Part shown: in pieces, positions 40,358-48,446 of the stretch | How positions within the stretch are numbered: position 1 is the stretch's first letter | Layout: every line of letters starts with the position of its first letter | Assembly (NCBI GenBank): GCA_022824685.1 | Contig: JAJDZJ010000124.1 | Coordinates: forward strand, 1-52,018 | Source of the DNA: Caldilineaceae bacterium | GTDB taxonomy: Bacteria; Chloroflexota; Anaerolineae; Caldilineales; Caldilineaceae | Direction of reading: 5' to 3' | Length of the DNA stretch: 52,018 bases | Program-made: the position numbers and the translations under genes | The notes under the pieces: model-generated | Told to the model about the DNA's origin: nothing | Database searches by the model: none | The model's input: only the letters and a program-made list of their open reading frames with translations

Positions 40358-40486
40358 GAGAGTTCTTACGTCGACTGCCCTTACACAGCCCAACGCTCCT
40401 CAACCAGCGGAGACGGTTGGCTCACGCCAAAATAATAGCCAAACCAGAAGTTGCCAAAAGAAAACCCGCGCCATTCATGGCGCAGG
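40346..40486 (-). promoter_or_regulatory. Candidate ribosome-mediated attenuator structures
   Basis: Minus-strand RNA can form: (a) a 9-pair hairpin, CCUGCGCCA with UGGCGCGGG (40486-40465), enclosing the first Trp codon; (b) a hairpin CCAAC...GUUGG with inner CUCC/GGAG (40420-40390); (c) an alternative 7-pair helix between UCUCCGC (40413-40407) and GUGGAGA (40352-40346), which takes the 5' arm of the terminator. Pairings b and c are exclusive because both use UCUCC; c and the terminator are exclusive because both use the terminator arm. A ribosome stalled at Tyr-Tyr-Phe would cover the CCAAC arm and favour c. Confidence 0.5.
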
Positions 40487-40611
40487 TTGTTGGTCAGCAG
40501 CATCTCCGCGGCGGTCGGACCGTCCAACAGGTTGATTGGCAGAAGGGAATCGTCCTCGTTACGAATCAGGTCAGCGATTGTTACCGGCGCTTCGCGTCTT
40601 TCAGTTTTCAC
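40381..40611 (-). CDS. Aromatic-rich leader peptide of the aroH-trpA operon
   Basis: A 76-codon frame from GTG 40611, with AGGAAGA 9 bases upstream, to TAA at 40381. I do not recognise it as a protein family. Residues 47-61 read [15 protein letters not shown]: nine aromatics (2 Trp, 5 Phe, 2 Tyr) in fifteen codons at 40473-40429. The frame ends just before an intrinsic terminator and lies between a good promoter and an operon that makes Trp, Phe and Tyr. The best reading is a leader peptide whose translation controls termination. At 76 codons it is long for a leader. It could instead be a small functional protein. An ATG at 40503 would give 40 codons but has no spaced ribosome binding site. 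Confidence 0.6.
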   Translation of the reverse strand: MKTERREAPVTIADLIRNEDDSLLPINLLDGPTAAEMLLTNNLRHEWRGFSFGNFWFGYYFGVSQPSPLVEERWAV

Positions 40612-40669
40612 TCTGTCGAATCTTCCTCGTTGGAGAGCGATTACGCATCTGTCTCGCACATTGGAGGCA

Positions 40670-40698
40670 AGGCTATCACATCGAAAACAGGTTGTCAA
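40670..40698 (-). promoter_or_regulatory. SigA promoter of the leftward aromatic operon
   Basis: On the minus strand, a perfect -35 TTGACA (40698-40693), a 17-base spacer ending in TGA (an extended -10 TGn) and -10 TAGCCT (40675-40670). Transcription from about 40663 gives a 50-base untranslated stretch before the leader GTG at 40611. Confidence 0.7.
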
Positions 40699-41630
40699 TT
40701 CCGCCGAAGCCAGAATCACAGTTTGCGGCGGTCGGATGCGCTTGAATGCTGCCAGAGACAGAACCAATTAATCCGCGAAGTCACGCGAAGGGTCGCGAAG
40801 AACACCCTATTATCCGTGGAGGGACGCGGAGGACGCCAAAGACGTAGTGAATTTTCTTTGCGCAGTTGCGCCGCCCTTCAATGACCAGCCGCAATTTACA
40901 CTCGGAAGTCGTTGTTCAGACGAACGTCAGTGAGCCCTAGTCGGGGCCAGGAGGTAGGCGGTAGAAGCATTCGGCCGACAGGACGCCTATCAGGAATCGT
41001 CGGGAATGAATTGCGACATGCACGCAAGAATGTCCAACGATAGAGCGAATGGTGGGCCTGCGCGCAAATGTGATGGGCGCGCACGCGGTTGTGGACGCGG
41101 GCAGGAAATGGCGCAGGCCAGGGCGCCAATGCCCTGCGGCGGTGGGGCGAGCGGGTGGGGGAGCGGGAGTTCGGAGGGGCCCCCGGCCCGGCGGCAAACA
41201 GGCGCCGCCGGGGATAGCCGCAAGGCCACCCGGTCCTGGCACTGCCCCGCCCCGTGGATGGGAGACTTGGGGGCAGGCGGCGAGTGATGGCATAGGCGTG
41301 CGGCGGCGCGCGAGAAGGGCGGGGCGCGGAGGGGCCACCGACACATGGCAAGGCGTCAAAGTGGCAGGGTGGGGGTTGGGGGAGGCCCAGGACTGCAGGG
41401 GTTAGGGGCGAGGGGTTAGGGATTTGCTGCCGCGATGGGGGGCCTGGTGAATGGGGAACGGACCAGGCGCCGGTCTTGCGTATCGGAATCTGTTCCCCGA
41501 CAATAAGGGCGAACGCTAATCCTTTTATTGTCAGTTGCATCAGGGGTCCTCGGTTTGGCCTTAGGGCAAGTTTGCGCGGCAGGCGCGCGATGTCCGTTTG
41601 CGGACCGATCACTTTTCCGGGAGGAAATCC
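40699..41630. other. Intergenic region without a convincing gene
   Basis: About 930 bases between the leftward aromatic operon promoter and the rightward SDR gene. Apart from the decamer repeats it is very GC-rich, especially 41090-41440, with G-runs and low-complexity composition. The open frames here are Pro/Arg/Gly-rich on both strands, without ribosome binding sites or recognisable domains, so I call none. Confidence 0.55.
40774..40834. repeat. Decamer-spaced CGCGAAG repeats
   Basis: CGCGAAG occurs at 40774, 40784 and 40794, exactly 10 bases apart. A degenerate second block of GGAG-ending decamers follows at about 40814-40834. The array lies about 75 bases upstream of the -35 of the aromatic operon. 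Similar decamer runs are common intergenic elements in many bacteria, so function is uncertain. Confidence 0.6.
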
Positions 41631-42401
41631 ATGCAGGGTTCATTTTCGTTGCAGGGCAGAGTCGCGCTGGTGACGGGCGCGAACGGCGGGATTGGCCGCT
41701 CGATCGCGTTGGGGTACAAGGCGATGGGCGCGACGGTGGTTGCCACCGGGCGCAATCCGAAGAAAAACGAGGCGATGGCGGCAGAGCTGGGAGAAGGCCA
41801 CGAGGTAATTTCGCTGGACGTGAGGGACGAAAAGGCGGTCAATCAGGCGGTAGCGTCAGTTGCGGAGAAGCACGGCAGATTCGACATTCTGGTCAACAAT
41901 GCGGGCATCGCCCGCCGGATCAATACGCTGGACATGGACACCGAGGACTGGCACGCGGTGATCGACACGCATTTGAACGGCGGCTTCTACTGCGCCAAGG
42001 CTGCGGCCAAAGCGATGGTTGGCGCCGGGAACGGCGGCAAGATCATCAACATCGGATCGATGTACTCGCTGTTTGGGCCGCCCAATGTCACAAACTACGC
42101 GGCGGCCAAGACCGGAGTCCTCGGCCTTACGCGCGGGCTCGCGGTGGAGCTGGCCGTCCACAACATCCAGGTCAACGCGCTTCTGCCCGGCTGGCACAAG
42201 ACCGACCTGAACCGCGACCTGCTGGATGGTCCGCTGGGTGAAGAGATCCGGCACAAGACACCGGCGCGGCGTTTGGGAACGGCCGATGACCTGGCTGGCG
42301 CGGCGATATTCCTGGCATCGGATGCGGCCGAGTTTGTTACGGGCACCACCCTGGTTGTGGACGGCGGTTATTCGATTATGGACCGGCAGTGGTCCGATTG
42401 A
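41631..42401 (+). CDS. SDR family NAD(P)-dependent oxidoreductase
   Basis: A 256-residue short-chain dehydrogenase with TGANGGIG at residues 15-22, NNAG, an Asp/Arg cofactor segment (ATGRNPKK) suggesting NADP, and the catalytic YAAAK. It resembles gluconate/2-deoxygluconate-type dehydrogenases, but the substrate is not certain. ATG 41631 follows GGGAGGAAATCC. It is probably monocistronic: a separate promoter precedes the next gene. Confidence 0.88.
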   Translation: MQGSFSLQGRVALVTGANGGIGRSIALGYKAMGATVVATGRNPKKNEAMAAELGEGHEVISLDVRDEKAVNQAVASVAEKHGRFDILVNNAGIARRINTLDMDTEDWHAVIDTHLNGGFYCAKAAAKAMVGAGNGGKIINIGSMYSLFGPPNVTNYAAAKTGVLGLTRGLAVELAVHNIQVNALLPGWHKTDLNRDLLDGPLGEEIRHKTPARRLGTADDLAGAAIFLASDAAEFVTGTTLVVDGGYSIMDRQWSD

Positions 42402-42427
42402 ATCTGGTCATTTGGATCGGGTATAAT
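42398..42427 (+). promoter_or_regulatory. SigA promoter of the Uma2-nitroreductase-helicase unit
   Basis: TTGAAT at 42398-42403, an 18-base spacer and a consensus TATAAT at 42422-42427. The -35 overlaps the stop codon of the SDR gene. Transcription would start about 50 bases before the Uma2 ATG. Confidence 0.65.
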
Positions 42428-42483
42428 GCGGGCAGCCAAAGGCTATGGCGAATCAGAAGGGCGAATTGGAAGGGTGAATCGCA

Positions 42484-43215
42484 ATGGTTGTAACGTCAGC
42501 TGAACGCTCAACGACGGCTCCTCCGACAGAGGATGTGACGCCAGTTCCGCCTTTGAACAACGGCGACCGCCTTACGCGCGCCGATTTCGAACGCATCTAC
42601 GAGGCCCATCCGGAAATTAAGAAGGCGGAACTCATTGAAGGAGTCGTCTATGTGCCACCCCCGGCACGCCATCGCGAACATGGAAAACCGCTCTTTCACC
42701 TAGTAAGCTGGCTAGGCGCCTACAGCGTGGCAACGCCAGGCGTTGAAGGCAGTGACAACGCTACGCTGCGACTTGACTTCGAAAACGAACCGCAGCCCGA
42801 CGCGCTCCTGTTTCTGCCGCGGGAATGGGGCGGAACAGCCTGGGTGGGGGAGGACGGCTATCTGGAAGGGACGCCGGAGCTGATTGTCGAGGTGTCCGCG
42901 AGCAGCGCCAGCTATGATCTGAACCAGAAGAAACGGGCCTATGCCCGCAACGGGGTCCTGGAGTACATCGTGTACCTGGCCTATGAGAAACGGGTAATCT
43001 GGCACTTTCTGCGTGACGGCGTATATGAGGAGCAGGAGTCCGACGAGGATGGCGTTCTCAAGAGCGAACGCTTTCCGGGACTCTGGCTGCTGCCGGATGC
43101 GCTCCTTTCCGGCGATCTGTCCCGGGTGTTGGAAACGCTGCAGAAGGGGCTGGCGTCGTCTGAACACAAGGAATTTCACGCCGCGCTCACGCGGCGCATC
43201 GAGGAGGCCACATGA
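42484..43215 (+). CDS. Uma2 family (DUF820) putative endonuclease
   Basis: A 243-residue protein of the Uma2 family, which has a PD-(D/E)xK nuclease fold and is greatly expanded in Cyanobacteria and Chloroflexi. The core motifs are KAELIEGVVY, PQPDALLFL (the Asp) and ELIVEVSASSASYDLNQKKRAYA (ExS...K). The true biological role of the family is not established. GGAAGGGTGA precedes the ATG. Its stop overlaps the nitroreductase start by 4 bases. Confidence 0.87.
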   Translation: MVVTSAERSTTAPPTEDVTPVPPLNNGDRLTRADFERIYEAHPEIKKAELIEGVVYVPPPARHREHGKPLFHLVSWLGAYSVATPGVEGSDNATLRLDFENEPQPDALLFLPREWGGTAWVGEDGYLEGTPELIVEVSASSASYDLNQKKRAYARNGVLEYIVYLAYEKRVIWHFLRDGVYEEQESDEDGVLKSERFPGLWLLPDALLSGDLSRVLETLQKGLASSEHKEFHAALTRRIEEAT

Positions 43216-43877
43216 ATCTCGCAATTCCGGAAAACCTGGCAGTCGTCGACCATTTGCTAACGACCACGCGTTCGGTGCGCAAGCGTCTGGACCTGAGTCG
43301 TCCTGTAGAGCGTGAAGTCATCGAGGCGTGTCTGGAGATTGCAGCCCAGGCCCCCAGCGGCAGCAACCGGCAGGGCTGGCATTTCGTTGTGGTAACCGAC
43401 GGCGAGAAGAAGCGGTTCATCGCTGAACGGTACCGGAAGGCCTGGTACGGCTATAACGCGACGCGCAGTGTGGGAGAAGGGCCGAACCTGACTGCGGATG
43501 AGAAGCAGATGCTGCGCGTGATCAGCTCCGCTCAGTATCTGGCCGACAATTTGCAGGACGTGCCTGTTCTCGTGGTTCCGTGCATCGAAGGCCGGCCGGA
43601 AGATGCCGCGCCGGCGTCACAGGCGGGTGTCTACGGTTCGATTCTGCCGGCCGCATGGTCGCTGATGCTGGCATTGCGCGCCAGGGGTCTGGGGTCTGCC
43701 TGGACGACGCTTCACCTGCAGTATGAGCAGGAGATTGCCGAGACGCTTGGCATCCCTGACGGTATTTCCCAGGCCGCGCTGCTTCCTGTCGCCTACTTCA
43801 AGGGCGACGACTTTCGACCGGCCAGGAGGAAGCCGATGCGGGATCGAACCTACTGGAACGGCTGGCAGACAGAATGA
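43212..43877 (+). CDS. Nitroreductase family protein
   Basis: A 221-residue FMN-dependent nitroreductase-like protein. TTRSVRKRLDLSRPV and APSGSNRQGWHFVVVTD are the FMN-binding opening, AWSLMLALRARGLGSAW is the mid-helix pattern, and GIPDGISQAALLPVAY the later FMN segment. It overlaps Uma2 upstream and the helicase fusion downstream by 4 bases each, so the three are translationally coupled. A repair link is not obvious; it may reduce quinones or nitro compounds. Confidence 0.88.
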   Translation: MNLAIPENLAVVDHLLTTTRSVRKRLDLSRPVEREVIEACLEIAAQAPSGSNRQGWHFVVVTDGEKKRFIAERYRKAWYGYNATRSVGEGPNLTADEKQMLRVISSAQYLADNLQDVPVLVVPCIEGRPEDAAPASQAGVYGSILPAAWSLMLALRARGLGSAWTTLHLQYEQEIAETLGIPDGISQAALLPVAYFKGDDFRPARRKPMRDRTYWNGWQTE

Positions 43878-46800
43878 GACTGGTCGCTGACATACATCTC
43901 CACTCACACTATTCGCGCGCGACGAGCAAAAACCTGACCTTTGAGCACCTTTGGAAATGGGCGCAGCTCAAGGGCGTTCAAGTGGTCGCTTCTGGCGACA
44001 TCGCCCATCCGGGCTGGCTGGAGGAGCTGCAGACGAAATTGGCGCCGGCGGAAGAGGGCCTGTTTCAGTTGAAGCCAGAGTACGCCGCCGCGGTCGCGGA
44101 CGAAGTGCCTCCCTCCTGCGAGGGGCCTGTCCGATTCCTGATTGGAGGTGAAATCAGCAACATCTACAAGCGATATGATCAGACGCGCAAAGTACACAAC
44201 ATTGTCTTTGCGCCCTCGGTGGAGGCGACGACAGTTCTGCAGGCCGAATTGGAGAAGATCGGAAACATTCGCTCTGACGGGCGGCCGATCCTGGGATTGG
44301 ACAGCCGCGACCTGCTGGAGATAGTGCTGGAGGTTGATGACCGCTGCCATCTCATTCCCGCGCATATATGGACTCCGTGGTTCTCCATCCTCGGCTCCAA
44401 GTCCGGTTTCGATTCAGTGGAGGCGTGCTTCGCCGATCTGACGCCCCATATTTTCGCGGTTGAAACGGGTCTCTCCTCTGATCCACCGATGAACTGGCGC
44501 GTCTCGTGGCTGGACAGCTACACGCTCGTCTCCAATTCAGACGCCCACTCGCCACAGAAGCTGGCCCGCGAAGCGACGCTTTTCGACACCGAGTTGAGCT
44601 ATGACGCAATGTTTGACGCGCTGAAGAGCGGTGATCCCGCGCAGTTCCTGGGAACCGTCGAGTTCTTTCCGGAGGAAGGCAAGTATCACCTGGACGGCCA
44701 TCGCAAGTGCGGGGTCTGCTGGGAACCGGTGACGACGGTTGCGAATGAAGGGCGGTGCCCTAAGTGCGGCAAGCCGGTGACGGTTGGGGTCTATCATCGG
44801 GTCGAGGAGCTGGCCGACCGGGCGCCGGGCGCGCGGCCTCCCTCAGCGGCCCCCTTCACCAGTCTGATCCCGTTGCCGGAAGCGCTGAGCGAGATCATCG
44901 GCGTGGGGCCGAATTCCAAACGGGTACAGACCGAGTATCTGCGTTTGCTGGGGCGGTTGGGGCCAGAGCTGGAGATATTGCGGGCGCTGCCATTGGAGGA
45001 CATATCGGCCGCGGGGGGGCCTCTGCTTGCGGAGGGCATTCGCCGGATGCGGGAAGGCGATGTCGTTACACAGAGCGGCTACGACGGCGAATACGGTGTC
45101 ATACGCATGTTTGATGGGGAGGCGGACCAGCTTTCATCTTTTCAGCTAGGGATGTTTGCGAGCGAACCGGCCCGGGTGAAGGAGGCAGGAGGCGCGGCAG
45201 CGGAGAGACTGGAAGCTCCGGGGGAAGAGGGGCCGGCCCTGGAGGAAGGGAGGGCAGAGACGGGCGGGGAGAACGGGGTTCGGGAAGGTCGCAGGGTAGA
45301 CGGGGGGACGGCTGAAGCGCAGTACAGTTTGCCCCTGGATGCCTTGTCTAAAAGGGATGGCCACGCCAGGAATCAGGGTTCTGAGGCCCCAGACGGACGG
45401 ATGCAGGCCGGTTGGTTTGAAGAGCTCAATCCGGCACAGCGGGCCGCGGCCTCCCACACCGGGTCCCCGCTGGCCATTGTGGCGGGGCCGGGCACGGGCA
45501 AGACGCGCACCCTGACCGGCCGGATTGCCCATCTGATCGAGAACCTGTCAGCGGAGCCGTCATCCATACTGGCGATCACGTTTACGAACAGGGCGGCGGA
45601 GGAGATGCGAGAGCGGTTGGCCGCGCTGTTGGGCAGCGAAAGGGTGCGGGAGATCACTGTCGGCACCTTTCACCAGTTGGGGGCCAGTCTGCTCAGGGAG
45701 TTTGGGGAGGCCGTCGGCGTGCCCCGAAACTTTACAATTCTCGCGGAGGCGGACCGGCAAGCGATGATGAAAGGGGCCTGCCCTGAGCTGTCTGCCAGGG
45801 AGATGCGGCTTGCGCTGGAGAGGATTTCGGCGCGCAAGAATGGTCTTGTGGAGCCGGCCGGGGAGGACGGCGGGCCAGAGGCCGGCGAAGAGATATGGGA
45901 CCGCTATCAGGCCGCGCTGACAGAGGCCGACGCGCTGGACTTTGACGATCTGATCGTGCGCGCAGTCCAGCTGCTGCAGTCGGACGCCGCCGTCTTGCGA
46001 ACGGTCCAGGGGCGCTTCCGCTGGATTTCGGTGGACGAATTCCAGGATGTAAACAGTGCGCAGCACCGGTTGTTGCGCCTGCTGACGGGGGCCGGGGCCG
46101 ACCTCTGCGTGATCGGTGACCCGGACCAGGCGATATATGGCTTTCGAGGGGCGGACCACCGTTATTTCCTTTCTTTTGAAGACGATTTTCCAGGGGGCCG
46201 GAGGCTGTACCTGGAGCGCAACTACCGGTCGGCGCAGACGATTCTGGACGCAGCGATGCAGGTGATCTCCCGGAACGCCGATCACCAGGCAACCGAACTG
46301 ATCGCGGACTTTTCGGAGCGGATCAAGCTGGACGTATACCGCGCCCCCACCGATCGGGCCGAAGCCGAGCATGTCGTACACCAGGTCGAGCAGATGGTGG
46401 GCGGCGTCAGCTATTTCTCGCTGGATTCGGGGCGCGTTGGCGAGGACGGTTTGCCGGAGGCGTATTCCTTTGGCGACTTCGCGGTCCTGTACCGGCTCAA
46501 TGCGCAGGCCAGGCTGCTGGAGGAGGCTTTCGACCGTTCGGGGATCCCGTACGAGGCGATCGGCGGAAAGACGCTGGCGGAACAGAAGCCGGTTCGGGAG
46601 ATCCTGGCGCTTCTGTGGCTGACGCAGGCGCCGGTGAACGCCACCCATTGGAGGCGCGTTCTGACGGAGGGAAAAGGCGCGCTCGGGGCAGGCGAGCTGG
46701 AGGCGCTGCTCAGCCGCATGGACACAGATGCCAGAGGAACCGGGCAGGAGGCAGGCTGGCGCAGGTTAATTGACGGAGCGGTCAAGTTGGGCGTTCAGAA

Positions 46801-47395
46801 AAGGAGGCAGCGGGCACGGTTGGCAGAGACTGGGCAACTTCTGGACGATCTGGCGGGCGCCGTCACTGCTCCCCTTTCTGAACGGATCCGGGATGCCGCC
46901 GCTAGTTGGGAGAGGCTGCGGGGCACAGAATACAGCGGCTCGGAAAAGGAGCTGGTCGCCCGGTTGGTACGGAGGGCGGCGCCCTTTCGCGATCGTTTGC
47001 AGGAGTTCCTGACGATGATGGCGCTGCAGAGCGAGGGGGACCAGTACGAACGGCGGGGGGACCGGGTGACGCTTATGAGTCTCCACGCTTCAAAGGGGCT
47101 GGAGTTTGCAGTGGTTTTCATTGTTGGATGTGAGGCGGGGTTGCTCCCCTATCTGCCCGAAAACCGGATGGTCGACATAGCAGAGGAGAGGCGGCTGTTT
47201 TACGTTGGCATGACGCGGGCGCGGCGGCGGTTGGTTCTGACACATGCGGGCCGGCGCTTTCTGCACGGGCAGGCGATGGAAAACAGGCTATCGGACTTTG
47301 TCAGCGACATTGAGGCGGCGCTGCAAGAGGTGCGGCAGGCCGAACCGCGCAAGGCGCGCAGGAGAGCCAAGGACAGGCAGTTGCGGTTGATATAG
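43874..47395 (+). CDS. Endonuclease Q - UvrD/Rep helicase fusion
   Basis: A 1173-residue fusion. Residues 1 to about 425 match endonuclease Q (PHP family): DIHLHSHYSRATSKN, SGDIAHPGWLEEL, HIWTPWFS, SNSDAHSP, a zinc finger CGVC...CPKC near residues 280-300 followed by VYHRVEELADR, and the terminal DGEYGVIRMF. EndoQ nicks DNA 5' of deaminated bases. A Gly/Glu-rich linker (about 428-520) leads to a complete SF1A helicase: LNPAQRAA, Walker A AGPGTGKT near 537, DEFQD, GDPDQAIYGFRG, LERNYRSAQTIL, SLHASKGLEF and FYVGMTRARRRL. The architecture suggests nicking at a damaged base coupled to unwinding from the nick. Confidence 0.9.
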   Translation: MRLVADIHLHSHYSRATSKNLTFEHLWKWAQLKGVQVVASGDIAHPGWLEELQTKLAPAEEGLFQLKPEYAAAVADEVPPSCEGPVRFLIGGEISNIYKRYDQTRKVHNIVFAPSVEATTVLQAELEKIGNIRSDGRPILGLDSRDLLEIVLEVDDRCHLIPAHIWTPWFSILGSKSGFDSVEACFADLTPHIFAVETGLSSDPPMNWRVSWLDSYTLVSNSDAHSPQKLAREATLFDTELSYDAMFDALKSGDPAQFLGTVEFFPEEGKYHLDGHRKCGVCWEPVTTVANEGRCPKCGKPVTVGVYHRVEELADRAPGARPPSAAPFTSLIPLPEALSEIIGVGPNSKRVQTEYLRLLGRLGPELEILRALPLEDISAAGGPLLAEGIRRMREGDVVTQSGYDGEYGVIRMFDGEADQLSSFQLGMFASEPARVKEAGGAAAERLEAPGEEGPALEEGRAETGGENGVREGRRVDGGTAEAQYSLPLDALSKRDGHARNQGSEAPDGRMQAGWFEELNPAQRAAASHTGSPLAIVAGPGTGKTRTLTGRIAHLIENLSAEPSSILAITFTNRAAEEMRERLAALLGSERVREITVGTFHQLGASLLREFGEAVGVPRNFTILAEADRQAMMKGACPELSAREMRLALERISARKNGLVEPAGEDGGPEAGEEIWDRYQAALTEADALDFDDLIVRAVQLLQSDAAVLRTVQGRFRWISVDEFQDVNSAQHRLLRLLTGAGADLCVIGDPDQAIYGFRGADHRYFLSFEDDFPGGRRLYLERNYRSAQTILDAAMQVISRNADHQATELIADFSERIKLDVYRAPTDRAEAEHVVHQVEQMVGGVSYFSLDSGRVGEDGLPEAYSFGDFAVLYRLNAQARLLEEAFDRSGIPYEAIGGKTLAEQKPVREILALLWLTQAPVNATHWRRVLTEGKGALGAGELEALLSRMDTDARGTGQEAGWRRLIDGAVKLGVQKRRQRARLAETGQLLDDLAGAVTAPLSERIRDAAASWERLRGTEYSGSEKELVARLVRRAAPFRDRLQEFLTMMALQSEGDQYERRGDRVTLMSLHASKGLEFAVVFIVGCEAGLLPYLPENRMVDIAEERRLFYVGMTRARRRLVLTHAGRRFLHGQAMENRLSDFVSDIEAALQEVRQAEPRKARRRAKDRQLRLI

Positions 47396-47471
47396 GTCGC
47401 GCAGGGGCTCGAGTCAACCTCCGCTTACACCGCGGGCCCTTCCTCGGTGGACCCAGCCTTTGCCGGTCTTC

Positions 47472-48446
47472 TCACAGGTGTTCCCAGGCCGAGGCTTCGT
47501 CGAGCGCCGCCATGTGCTCGTCAGTCAGGACCTGATCCAGGGCCGCCAGGCTTCCCTTCAGCTGTTCAACCGAATTGGCGCCGATGATGGGCGCGGTTAT
47601 TCCTGGTTTGGCCAGAAGCCAAGCAAGCGAGACGGCCAGCGGCGCGGCGCCCAGGGCTCCGGCTACGGCCCGCACTGCATCCAGGGTTTTCCAACCGGCG
47701 TCGTTGAAGTAGCGACCGCGGACACTATCCGCTCGGACGCTGTCCGTATCGCGCGCGCTGCCGTATTTGCCTGTCAGAAAGCCGCCGGCGAGCGGGCTGT
47801 ACGGTATGATTCCCAGGCCGTAGGCCCGGCTGGCGTCGGCGAGTTCCCGCTCGAACTCGGCCCTGTGGACCAGGTTGTAGTGGGGTTGGATCGAGTTGAA
47901 GCGCGCCAGACCTGACCTGTCGCTGGTCCAAAGCGCCTCCATCAAGCGCCAGGCCGGGTAGTTGCTGCAGCCGATATACCGCACTTTCCCTTGTTGCACC
48001 AAACGATCCAGCGATTCCAGTGTTTCGTCGATGGGCGTTTCGGCGTCGAAGAAGTGGGTCTGGTAGAGGTCGATGGTATCGCTCTGCAGACGGCGGAGTG
48101 AGGCGTCGCAGGCTTCGAAAATGTGCTTGCGGCTCAGGCCCTGATCGTTGGGGCCCGGCCCCATGGGACCGCGTACTTTGGTGGCAACGATCATCTGGCT
48201 GCGGTTGGCTCTTGCCTGCATCCAACGGCCGATCACCTCCTCGCTGACGCCGCCGGCGTTGCCTTCTACCCAGCGGCTATAGATGTCGGCGGTATCGATG
48301 AAATTGCCGCCCTCCTCAGCAAAGGCATCCATCACCGCGAAGCTGGTCTTTTCGTCGGCCGTCCATCCGAACTGCATCGATCCCAGACAGAGCGGCGACA
48401 CTTTCAACCCGGTGCGGCCGAGGCGCCGGTATTCCTTCAAGCTCAT
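47472..48446 (-). CDS. Aldo/keto reductase
   Basis: A 324-residue NADPH-dependent aldo/keto reductase. The tetrad is visible: Asp and Tyr in FIDTADIYS, Lys in VATKVRG, and His in [23 protein letters not shown] and [14 protein letters not shown] are typical. The ATG overlaps the selB stop by 4 bases and has AGGAG 6 bases upstream. Substrate not known. It converges with the helicase fusion gene, 76 bases away. Confidence 0.9.
   Translation of the reverse strand: MSLKEYRRLGRTGLKVSPLCLGSMQFGWTADEKTSFAVMDAFAEEGGNFIDTADIYSRWVEGNAGGVSEEVIGRWMQARANRSQMIVATKVRGPMGPGPNDQGLSRKHIFEACDASLRRLQSDTIDLYQTHFFDAETPIDETLESLDRLVQQGKVRYIGCSNYPAWRLMEALWTSDRSGLARFNSIQPHYNLVHRAEFERELADASRAYGLGIIPYSPLAGGFLTGKYGSARDTDSVRADSVRGRYFNDAGWKTLDAVRAVAGALGAAPLAVSLAWLLAKPGITAPIIGANSVEQLKGSLAALDQVLTDEHMAALDEASAWEHL

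Noticed and set aside
40612-40767. Upstream part of the leader frame (start at 40767)
   Set aside because: It begins before the TTGACA promoter at 40693-40698, so a transcript from that promoter cannot include it; the GTG at 40611 has a ribosome binding site.
40774-40834. Possible CRISPR array
   Set aside because: Units are 10 bases with no spacers of 30 bases and no cas genes nearby.
40896-41612. 238-codon minus-strand frame upstream of the SDR at 41631
   Set aside because: Composition is Pro/Arg/Ala-rich and typical of a frame in GC-rich noncoding DNA; several overlapping frames of the same quality exist on both strands.
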